Of a stretch of 49,213 nucleotides of DNA, positions 7,770 through 13,496 are shown piece by piece. The notes beneath the pieces were generated by a model. It had not been told where the DNA came from and made no database searches. It was given only the letters and a program-made list of their open reading frames with translations. How positions within the stretch are numbered: position 1 is the stretch's first letter; each line of letters starts with the position of its first letter. Source of the DNA: a virus; the IMG/VR virus record IMGVR_UViG_3300049846_001450, positions 1 to 49,213 of that record; one strand, given 5' to 3'. The position numbers and the translations under genes were made by a program.

Positions 7770-7777
7770 TGTTGGAG

Positions 7778-8296
7778 CTACCCTAGGCACGGGCTTGTGT
7801 GGCCGTCTCCGGCGTGCATTGCCTCGATGGTCGCGTCGAGCACACCGATCGCGTCTTGTTCTCGTGTCCCCGTCCAAAGCACCGTGAACCGTGCACCAGG
7901 CGGGAACGATTTGATGCACGCGGCGCTCGTGCGGATCTTCTCCCACGACAGCCAAAGCCCGCGCCACATCGTGGATGGGCGGCGCATCATGCCGCAGGTG
8001 GCGCACACGACGACGAATCCCGTCACGTGCTCGTCGGTTTCGGTGCGGCACGCGTGGAGACGCTTGTCGTGAAGGCAGCGTTTGATGCGAGCGCGTTCTC
8101 GGTTGCGCGCCATAAGGCGACCTTTTGCCGTGAGTCGTGGTTTACCAGCGCTGCGATACTGGAGTTCGTAGCCGACCTGCTCTTTCCACGGCCGCTCGAA
8201 TGGACCAGGACGAAGCCCACGCCGCCTAAATTCCGTGTCATCAAATGGCGGCGCGGACTTCGTTTGAGGTTCGCGGCCGCGCTTCAGTTGTTTCAT
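7778..8296 (-). CDS. Hypothetical protein, 172 aa
   Basis: Minus-strand gene. ATG 8296 overlaps the stop of the upstream gene (ATGA), which decides the start against an in-frame ATG at 8335. It has a basic N-terminal half and a Cys pair (VVCATCGMM) plus further Cys/His (CLHDKRLHACRTE) that could form a zinc site. The C-terminal 70 residues look like a compact alpha/beta unit. Not recognised. It is last in the 10383-7778 cluster. Confidence 0.6.
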   Translation of the reverse strand: MKQLKRGREPQTKSAPPFDDTEFRRRGLRPGPFERPWKEQVGYELQYRSAGKPRLTAKGRLMARNRERARIKRCLHDKRLHACRTETDEHVTGFVVVCATCGMMRRPSTMWRGLWLSWEKIRTSAACIKSFPPGARFTVLWTGTREQDAIGVLDATIEAMHAGDGHTSPCLG

Positions 8297-8481
8297 CGCG
8301 CGACCTTTGCTTCGTTCAGCTCCCTCCGAAAGCACGCCATGTTTGCGCGCTCGTGCTTGGTCCAGCGATCGAGTTCTGTGGCGTCGTTGGCTGCTCGAGC
8401 TGCAGCGATGCGGACGCGTGCTGCGCGGGCGATGCGAGCGTGTGCCAGAGCGAGTTCGAGGGATGAATACGGCGTAAGCAT
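8293..8481 (-). CDS. Small hypothetical protein, 62 aa
   Basis: ATG 8481 has an upstream TAGGAGAA Shine-Dalgarno sequence. It is a single Ala/Arg-rich helix with many charged residues (ARIARAARVRIAAARAANDA). It overlaps the next gene by 4 nt. Unrecognised. Confidence 0.55.
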   Translation of the reverse strand: MLTPYSSLELALAHARIARAARVRIAAARAANDATELDRWTKHERANMACFRRELNEAKVAR

Positions 8482-8515
8482 GGGGATTCTCCTACCGCCA
8501 AAGCCGCCAACGGCG

Positions 8516-8833
8516 TTACCCGTACGGCGGCGTTTGCGCGGTGAAACGATTCAGCGATTGACTCGCCGACGCGCGTTCCGGCGCCGACGAGAACCTCCGA
8601 CACATCTGACATGCGTCGACGCGATCTTTGCCGCACTTGCGGCGATCGCCAGGTTTACATTGTATGTTGACAGCAAGATCCACCGGCGGCGACCCACTGG
8701 GTCGCCCGCGTTCGTGCCACAAGCAAAGCCTGCCGACGCTACCCAATGCCCACTTTTGTGGCCGCGGGCCACGTCTGCCATTAATAGGGCAGCGTCGTTC
8801 GCTGCATACCGATTCATGCCTTTGCACAGGCAT
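8516..8833 (-). CDS. Cys-rich hypothetical protein, alternative frame
   Basis: This frame overlaps most of the 8551-8937 gene in another frame, so only one may be used downstream of about 8780. The stretch CKPGDRRKCGKDRVDACQMC has two spaced Cys pairs typical of small zinc-binding phage proteins, and the preceding Gly/Arg/Pro-rich part (RRGPRPQKWALGSVGR) also looks natural. No clear Shine-Dalgarno sequence is seen at 8833. It may be a separate gene starting further in, or the true C-terminus of the 8937 gene if there is a frameshift. Confidence 0.4.
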   Translation of the reverse strand: MPVQRHESVCSERRCPINGRRGPRPQKWALGSVGRLCLWHERGRPSGSPPVDLAVNIQCKPGDRRKCGKDRVDACQMCRRFSSAPERASASQSLNRFTAQTPPYG

Positions 8834-8937
8834 GCATAATAAAATGCTTGTGCCAAATAATCATGTCCGCGGCTGTCGTCAACGATGCAATAGCCGTCGA
8901 CAAACACGTAAAACTTGTTTATGGGAATCTCCAGCAT
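8551..8937 (-). CDS. Hypothetical protein, up to 128 aa; C-terminal half uncertain
   Basis: ATG 8937 has a good Shine-Dalgarno sequence (GGAGAG). The N-terminal 45 residues look like a genuine protein (KFYVFVDGYCIVDDSRG, then a helical AFYYACLCKG). After about residue 50 the frame becomes low in natural character, while the overlapping frame ending at 8516 becomes convincing. A frameshift or a short gene followed by an overlapping one are both possible. Confidence 0.5.
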   Translation of the reverse strand: MLEIPINKFYVFVDGYCIVDDSRGHDYLAQAFYYACLCKGMNRYAANDAALLMADVARGHKSGHWVASAGFACGTNAGDPVGRRRWILLSTYNVNLAIAASAAKIASTHVRCVGGSRRRRNARRRVNR

Positions 8938-9005
8938 CTTCTCTCCATTGCACGAATGCCGTCGCGCACGTGATTGGTTTGCCACTGTAGCGCGTGGCCC
9001 GCGGT

Positions 9006-9037
9006 CCCCATTACTCCGCTCCGAGGTGGCAATGGGG
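9006..9037 (-). terminator. Hairpin after the 9044-9238 gene
   Basis: CCCCATT (9006-9012) pairs with AATGGGG (9031-9037), with partial inner pairing. It lies 6 nt after the stop of the minus-strand gene. There is no clear T-run, so it may be a processing or weak termination site. Confidence 0.3.
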
Positions 9038-9043
9038 GAAGAA

Positions 9044-9238
9044 TTAGTCCTCGTGCGGAGGACTCACCACGATTTCGCCCCGCTCCTCGCGAACTTGCCA
9101 TGGCGGATCGCAGTTCTTTGCCTCTGCCCGGGCGAAGCGGAGCGCTTCCGCTCGCGAGCGAAAGCTGCGAATCTCGTATCCAACGATACGCACGTGGTGA
9201 CGACATCCAGTGATTTGTTCAGTCGTGACTTGGCTCAT
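9044..9238 (-). CDS. Small hypothetical protein, 64 aa
   Basis: ATG 9238 has a Shine-Dalgarno sequence (GAGAGGG) and directly follows the hairpin leader. The core is beta-alpha-beta-like (HHVRIVGYEIRSFRSRAEALRFARAEA), then an acidic C-terminus. The first 17 codons, with the whole leader, occur again in inverted orientation at the right end of the window (49163-49213). Function unknown. Confidence 0.65.
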   Translation of the reverse strand: MSQVTTEQITGCRHHVRIVGYEIRSFRSRAEALRFARAEAKNCDPPWQVREERGEIVVSPPHED

Positions 9239-9313
9239 GTTACCCTCTCTCAACGCCCCAACCCCGGGGCTCGTAGCCTACCGGGGTGAGCGTTGCTCGA
9301 TCGCCTAAAGCAG
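9188..9313. repeat. 126-bp exact inverted repeat, left copy
   Basis: Identical to the reverse complement of 49088-49213. It covers the last 9 nt of the coding part of the 9305-9472 gene, the hairpin leader and the first 17 codons of the 9044-9238 gene. The match stops at the window end on one side and at a mismatch (9314 versus 49087) on the other. Confidence 0.95.
9251..9295 (-). promoter_or_regulatory. Conserved hairpin leader, copy 1
   Basis: CCCCGG (9262-9267) and GGCT (9268-9271) pair with AGCC (9275-9278) and CCGGGG (9281-9286), with a 3-nt loop and a 2-nt TA bulge. A lower stem, CAACGC (9251-9256) with GCGTTG (9290-9295), extends it. It lies between the stop of the upstream gene and the Shine-Dalgarno sequence of the next, so it can act as an intercistronic RNA element. 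Copies occur at 9775-9799 and 49104-49148. Confidence 0.65.
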
Positions 9314-9472
9314 GGTGCCTACGAGCAGCGTGTGCCACGTACCGTGCTTCGTCGTGCACTTGGACGCAATCGGAAGCGCCGTCACTTGCGCCTCCAAGTC
9401 GGGCTGGAGGTAGAACGCCCGTCGACGTGCAACGCGTCCTTTCCCAGGCCGGTCGAAGTCGAGTTCGGTCAT
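9305..9472 (-). CDS. Small hypothetical protein, 55 aa
   Basis: ATG 9472 overlaps the stop of the upstream gene (ATGA) and has GGAG upstream. It reads as a compact basic protein ending in CTTKHGTWHTLLVGTLL. A basic N-terminus and a short beta-rich end are seen. Not recognised. Followed directly by the hairpin leader. Confidence 0.6.
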   Translation of the reverse strand: MTELDFDRPGKGRVARRRAFYLQPDLEAQVTALPIASKCTTKHGTWHTLLVGTLL

Positions 9473-9750
9473 TGGCCTGCTCCTTTGACAGCCAACATAG
9501 CCCGGCCCCTGTCGTTGATCTGGCCCATGACCAGCCCACCATGTTTCCGCAGATCAATCAAGCCACGATCCGCAAGCGCTTTGGCTGTGCGCCTTGGGGC
9601 CCACGTGCCGCCAATTGACGCGTCGGGACTACATCCAAACAAATTCACGGATTCCCCGTCGCGCATTGACGGATTTTCGATCGAGGCTTTGAATTGCCGG
9701 TCGAAGTTTCCCAACACTCGAACCATTTCTTCGCTGAGCGTATGTTTCAT
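9469..9750 (-). CDS. Hypothetical protein, winged-helix-like, 93 aa
   Basis: ATG 9750 lies after the second hairpin leader, with GAGAGGGTAGG as Shine-Dalgarno region. Residues about 50-85 (RRTAKALADRGLIDLRKHGG, then INDRGRAMLAV) have the helix-turn-wing look of a small winged-helix DNA-binding fold. That reading is by eye only. It may be a small regulator of the cluster. Confidence 0.6.
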   Translation of the reverse strand: MKHTLSEEMVRVLGNFDRQFKASIENPSMRDGESVNLFGCSPDASIGGTWAPRRTAKALADRGLIDLRKHGGLVMGQINDRGRAMLAVKGAGQ

Positions 9751-9774
9751 CGTCCTACCCTCTCACGCATCCAA

Positions 9775-9799
9775 CCCCGGGGCTCGAAGCCTACCGGGG
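9775..9799 (-). promoter_or_regulatory. Conserved hairpin leader, copy 2
   Basis: Same structure as copy 1: CCCCGG-GGCT / AGCC-TA-CCGGGG with a CGA loop. The flanks differ from copy 1, but the hairpin core and the spacing to a GAGAGGG-type Shine-Dalgarno sequence are kept, which points to selection on the RNA rather than simple duplication. Confidence 0.6.
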
Positions 9800-9820
9800 C
9801 GAGGTGTCTAGTGGTGGGGT

Positions 9821-9997
9821 TCAGTACGGGCGCAGCGTCTCCTCTTCGTAAAGACTCTCTCCGCATGCGGTCTCCGCGAGGTTGGCGGGGTTCACCTCTT
9901 TCACACTGTAGTGAAGTTTTCCAAACACGATCCCCTTGCCTACGACCACGAAAACACCCGCCACCTTGCCGCGCACGATTTGGTTGATCTCGAACAT
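9821..9997 (-). CDS. Small phage protein of unknown function, 58 aa
   Basis: ATG 9997 has GAGGGAGCGG upstream; the longer frame to 10069 lacks a Shine-Dalgarno sequence. The chain (FVVVGKGIVFGKLHYSVKEV, then NPANLAETACGE) resembles a family of small phage proteins with a conserved valine-rich strand and a VKEVNP motif that I have seen in other phages, function unknown. Confidence 0.6.
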   Translation of the reverse strand: MFEINQIVRGKVAGVFVVVGKGIVFGKLHYSVKEVNPANLAETACGESLYEEETLRPY

Positions 9998-10113
9998 CTC
10001 TCTACCGCTCCCTCTCGGCATCTCGCCGTCGACAGAGATGACTCTACATCCGGTGTGCGCACAACGCAAGAAATATTTTCAAGCTCGTGTCGATTTCTTG
10101 AAACGCCTTCAGA

Positions 10114-10383
10114 TCAAGGCGTTTGCTCGTCTTCTGTCGGCCATGCGTCGATCGCGTACGGAGCGCCATGGTGTCGCACGTTGGCCGCGTGCGTGGCCGA
10201 TCTGCTGGCAGCGTCGTCGCGCGCGGCGTCCGTGGCGGCGTAGTGCTGCTCGAGACGCAGCACGTCGCCTGCCGCGAGCGCACGCGCGAGCATGTCGACG
10301 GTGCGCGCTGGCGCCGAGCCAAGTGCGGCGTGAGCTTCGGGGGAAAGCGTGATGTTGAGTCGAGGCCGGGAGCGCATAGTCAT
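10114..10383 (-). CDS. Possible ribbon-helix-helix protein, 89 aa
   Basis: Two in-frame ATGs (10383 and 10377). The N-terminus RLNITLSPEAHAALGS resembles the strand and first helix of ribbon-helix-helix DNA-binding proteins. The remainder is Ala/Arg/Asp-rich. It is first of the minus cluster and diverges from the helicase loader gene at 10460, as expected for a local regulator. The assignment is tentative. Confidence 0.5.
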   Translation of the reverse strand: MTMRSRPRLNITLSPEAHAALGSAPARTVDMLARALAAGDVLRLEQHYAATDAARDDAASRSATHAANVRHHGAPYAIDAWPTEDEQTP

Positions 10384-10425
10384 GCCGCAAGCATGCGCAC
10401 GACGTACGTATTACGCAAGGGTGCG

Positions 10426-10453
10426 TTGACAAGTTCGCGATCGTGACGATCAT
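10426..10453 (+). promoter_or_regulatory. Start-coupled promoter (GCGTTGACAAGT family)
   Basis: TTGACA (10426-10431), 16-nt spacer, GATCAT (10448-10453), then 6 nt to GTG 10460. No Shine-Dalgarno sequence. Same 34-nt distance from TTGACA to start codon as at 3336. Confidence 0.65.
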
Positions 10454-10459
10454 GTCCGC

Positions 10460-11350
10460 GTGGAACATCTTGCGTACGAGACAAACGCGCCAACGTCCTT
10501 GCCGGACTGGACGAAGCTGCGCGTAATATCCGAGGACGAAGCTGCTCGCGCGAAGATTGAACACGACAAACTTGCACGAGCGCAGTGGTCACTTCGGTTC
10601 AAGGCGGCGCGAGAGACAATCCCGCCAAAGTTCTCATGGATCGATCCGATTCGGCCAACGCCAAGGGGCCAGTCTGCGCGCTTTGGAGATCTATGGTCTG
10701 CGCGTTTGCCATGGCTCGACAACGATCGTGTGTGGCGATTGTTGGAGCTTTGGAAAGAACGGACAAACCTTCTGATACTTGGACCGCCCGACGTAGGCAA
10801 AACATGCCTACTTGTACTGCATGCGCAGTGGACGCTTGCACTTGGCGAGTACGACGCACGCGAAGTGCGCGAGCGTCGCGAACGTCTTGATTCGTGGACA
10901 CCAAAAAGTCGCCTCGACGCACCGCCGCCAGATCCAGTTTGGCTGCCCCAAGTGCGCGAAGCGAAGGGGCTACGGTTTTTCTCGGCGCCGGATCTGCTTG
11001 ACGAACGACAGCAAGGTCCGAACGAAGAACGTCTGCGCGCAGCGATTGGTGCAAGCGCTCTGTATCTCGATGAAGTCGGCCGCGAGCTATATGGCGCGAA
11101 GGGGGGCGGACATCTCGCGAGCGGTCGACGCGCGGTGATGATGCGCGTGCTCGAGGCGCGTTGGGCAAATGAGCGAAGGTTTGTCGCAACGAGCGAACAC
11201 ACGACAGAAGAGATCGCTGCGCTCTACGGCAACGGTTCGTTTCGTCGCATCGCAGGCGAGCGGAGTGGCGCGACCGTGATCGATCTTGGTGACGACCAAT
11301 GGGCGGGGGTTTGGCTCAGATCGCAAGGCAAAAATGGGCGCAATCGTTGA
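10460..11350 (+). CDS. DnaC/IstB-like ATPase, helicase loader, 296 aa
   Basis: GTG 10460 lies 6 nt after the -10 box. A Walker A motif (GPPDVGKT) appears near residue 110, and a hydrophobic strand ending in aspartate/glutamate (ASALYLDEVGRE) near residue 200 is the Walker B. A conserved Arg/Ser-rich region follows (GSFRRIAGERSGA), as in DnaC-type AAA+ proteins. DnaC homologues load the replicative helicase at the phage origin. IstB-type transposition helpers share the fold, but no transposase is present, so a replication role is favoured. Confidence 0.8.
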   Translation: MEHLAYETNAPTSLPDWTKLRVISEDEAARAKIEHDKLARAQWSLRFKAARETIPPKFSWIDPIRPTPRGQSARFGDLWSARLPWLDNDRVWRLLELWKERTNLLILGPPDVGKTCLLVLHAQWTLALGEYDAREVRERRERLDSWTPKSRLDAPPPDPVWLPQVREAKGLRFFSAPDLLDERQQGPNEERLRAAIGASALYLDEVGRELYGAKGGGHLASGRRAVMMRVLEARWANERRFVATSEHTTEEIAALYGNGSFRRIAGERSGATVIDLGDDQWAGVWLRSQGKNGRNR

Positions 11351-11813
11351 CCTGATCCAAGCGCAAGGTATGGCTGCCGGGCAGATCTATGGCTACGTGC
11401 CCGATCCGCCATGGGGCCCGCCGCATCAATGTCCAGGGTGTCAACAACGCCCAGGCAAACCATCTCTCGCAAGCAAGTGGGATGAATGGCAATCGCTCGA
11501 AAAGAAGCTGCTTGCTTTGGGCGAAACACCGTCGTGCCCTATCGTGCGGGGTGAACGTTTGCCCGAACCGTATACAAACGAAGAGCGCATCGCTCGCGGC
11601 GGAATGCCAACGGATAGGCTCCCGCGATACGAAGCGCCAAAGCAGGCGCCAATTGTCGAGACGGTGCATGTCGATACTGCGTCGCACGATGAATTGTTGC
11701 TACCGCAAACGCCGGTAGAACCGCCAGTGCAGGACAAACCGACGTGTAGGGCACCAGCAAAGCGAACGCCGAAACTGAAAGAGGCGCCGAAAGGACAAGG
11801 ATCACTGTGGTAG
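11334..11813 (+). CDS. Hypothetical protein, 159 aa
   Basis: ATG 11334 starts inside the end of the loader gene; the TTG at 11286 in frame is less likely. It has an N-terminal Cys pair (CPGCQQRPGK) and a long Pro/Lys-rich, low-complexity C-terminus. Coupled to the Dam gene by a short overlap. Function unknown. Confidence 0.6.
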   Translation: MGAIVDLIQAQGMAAGQIYGYVPDPPWGPPHQCPGCQQRPGKPSLASKWDEWQSLEKKLLALGETPSCPIVRGERLPEPYTNEERIARGGMPTDRLPRYEAPKQAPIVETVHVDTASHDELLLPQTPVEPPVQDKPTCRAPAKRTPKLKEAPKGQGSLW

Positions 11814-12604
11814 CGAAACCGTTTATCAAGTGGGTTGGCGGCAAACGGCAACTGTTACCTGAACTTCGCGCACGCATCCCGTCGGCGTTTGGTACGTATC
11901 ACGAGCCGTTCGTAGGGGGCGGCGCGCTGTTCTTCGATCTGCTGCCGAAGTGCGCGATCTTGTCGGATACGAATGAGCGCTTGGTGCGCACATATCGAGC
12001 AATTCGGGACAGCGTTGAGCATGTGATCGCGCTACTGAAAACGTACCCGCATGATCGCGATTTCTTCGAGCAGTTGCGCGCGCAACGTATCGACGACGCG
12101 GACGATGTGTGCGTAGCGTCGTGGTTTGTCTATCTCAACAAACACACGTTTAACGGCCTGTATCGCGTCAACCGCGGCGGACAATTCAACGCGCCGTTTG
12201 GTGTTCAACGCGCCCCCGTCGAGTGCGACGCGGACGGCATGCGCGCATGCTCCGAAGCGTTGCGCGGCGTCGACATTCGTTACGAGCACTTCGCCGCAAC
12301 GCTTTCACGTGTCGAGCCTGGCGATCTTGTCTACTTCGATCCGCCGTACGTTCCGCTTTCTGCGTCGTCGAGTTTTACCGCGTACACGTCGGAAGGATTC
12401 GACCTTGCTGAGCAGGTCAAACTTCGCGACGTCGCGCGCGAATTGAAGCGTCGAGGTGCGTACGTGTTGCTGTCGAACTCGTCGGCGCCACTTGTGTCGA
12501 CATTGTATGGCAAAGACTTCACGATCGAACATATCAACGCAGGTCGATCGATCAATTGTGATGGCGCGAAACGTGGGCGCATCGCAGAGTCGATTATGCG
12601 TTGA
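11807..12604 (+). CDS. dam: DNA adenine methylase (Dam-type, D12 class), 265 aa
   Basis: GTG 11807 overlaps the previous stop. The N-terminal KPFIKWVGGKRQL and FVGGGALFFDL form the AdoMet-binding motif. DLVYFDPPYVP near residue 175 is the catalytic DPPY. The length fits Dam-type N6-adenine methylases, which usually target GATC. Likely roles are protection from host restriction and marking DNA for replication timing or packaging. The sequence does not tell which site is methylated. Confidence 0.9.
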   Translation: MVAKPFIKWVGGKRQLLPELRARIPSAFGTYHEPFVGGGALFFDLLPKCAILSDTNERLVRTYRAIRDSVEHVIALLKTYPHDRDFFEQLRAQRIDDADDVCVASWFVYLNKHTFNGLYRVNRGGQFNAPFGVQRAPVECDADGMRACSEALRGVDIRYEHFAATLSRVEPGDLVYFDPPYVPLSASSSFTAYTSEGFDLAEQVKLRDVARELKRRGAYVLLSNSSAPLVSTLYGKDFTIEHINAGRSINCDGAKRGRIAESIMR

Positions 12605-12628
12605 CAAGTCGTGGCCAAGCTACACGAT
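12601..12628 (+). promoter_or_regulatory. Start-coupled promoter (GCGTTGACAAGT family)
   Basis: TTGACA (12601-12606) overlaps the dam stop codon. A 16-nt spacer leads to CACGAT (12623-12628), then 6 nt to ATG 12635. The promoter geometry decides the start codon of the next gene. Confidence 0.6.
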
Positions 12629-12634
12629 CGACGG

Positions 12635-12991
12635 ATGCAAGATCGTCGAGAAATCAAATTCAACAAATTGCGCGCCAAATACACAACCGCGAAAGCTGCG
12701 CTTGACGCGTATGAGACGCAGCTTCGCGGGACATGCGGCGACGCACGCGGAACGCTTTGGTCAACACCCGCAGAGAAACGACAACGAGACCAGTTGCGAA
12801 AGCGCATGGTCAATGCGCAGGATGCATTCTTCGAGCATCTGCAAAGTATCTCGCCACGTAATTGGCGTCATGGCGTGCCAGCGTATTGGATCTACGAATC
12901 GCTCACATTTGCCGACGCGATACGCCCCGTCAACGAGCCGCTTAGCGTTGTGCCTCCGATGGCGTACGGCGCAACGGAGCCGCGAAGATGA
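12635..12991 (+). CDS. Hypothetical protein, 118 aa
   Basis: Start chosen at ATG 12635, exactly 34 nt after the TTGACA; a GTG at 12611 would lie within the promoter. The N-terminal half is a long charged helix (KLRAKYTTAKAALDAYETQL), and the C-terminal half contains aromatic and proline residues. It could be part of the packaging machinery given its place before the terminase, but no domain is recognised. Confidence 0.6.
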   Translation: MQDRREIKFNKLRAKYTTAKAALDAYETQLRGTCGDARGTLWSTPAEKRQRDQLRKRMVNAQDAFFEHLQSISPRNWRHGVPAYWIYESLTFADAIRPVNEPLSVVPPMAYGATEPRR

Positions 12992-13272
12992 GCGCGCTCG
13001 AACTACGAAAACTCGAACTTGGACGCGGTAAACGCGAGCGATGGCACCCACGTTGGGCAGTCGTCGAAACGGTCTCGGGCGAGGGCTTGGCCGTGGGCAG
13101 GTTTGTCTACAAAAAGACCGCACAGATAGCACTTCGCGGCACACTCAAGAGCGCCGATCGATTGGTACGCGCGGCGCTCTCGAGTGAAGACACGCCAGCC
13201 AAGTGGCGTGCACTTAACGTGCTGCGTAGATACTTTCGCATTCATCGACAGCGTGAGGGATTTGGGACATGA
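12988..13272 (+). CDS. Hypothetical basic protein, 94 aa
   Basis: ATG overlaps the upstream stop. Basic and helical (RLVRAALSSEDTPAKWRALN). Possibly DNA-binding; small terminase proteins often look like this, but no helix-turn-helix is clear. Confidence 0.55.
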   Translation: MSALELRKLELGRGKRERWHPRWAVVETVSGEGLAVGRFVYKKTAQIALRGTLKSADRLVRAALSSEDTPAKWRALNVLRRYFRIHRQREGFGT

Positions 13273-13493
13273 GCTGCACGAACAAAACGACCACATGCTA
13301 TTACCGCTCGCGCGACAATATGTCGCCACAGATCGAGCTTGCGTTTTGCCAGGAACACGATCCCGGTGACGCTGGCGCGAAGGCGCGCATGGATCGTGGC
13401 GACGCGCTGACGACGTACGTTGACGGCGCGCACATCAACGGGATCGAAGGTTGGCCACGCCGCGCGTGCGAGCACGGAAAGTGCTACACGTAG
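13269..13493 (+). CDS. Cys-containing hypothetical protein, 74 aa
   Basis: ATG overlaps the upstream stop. Cysteines and histidines occur at both ends (MSCTNKTTTCYY near the N-terminus, CEHGKCYT at the C-terminus) and could form one metal site. Unrecognised. Confidence 0.55.
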   Translation: MSCTNKTTTCYYRSRDNMSPQIELAFCQEHDPGDAGAKARMDRGDALTTYVDGAHINGIEGWPRRACEHGKCYT

Positions 13494-13496
13494 CGC

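Noticed and set aside
7799-8839. A 346-codon plus-strand frame opposite the minus cluster
   Set aside because: Very Arg/Ala-rich and antisense to several genes with good Shine-Dalgarno sequences and overlaps; typical of a GC-rich mirror frame.
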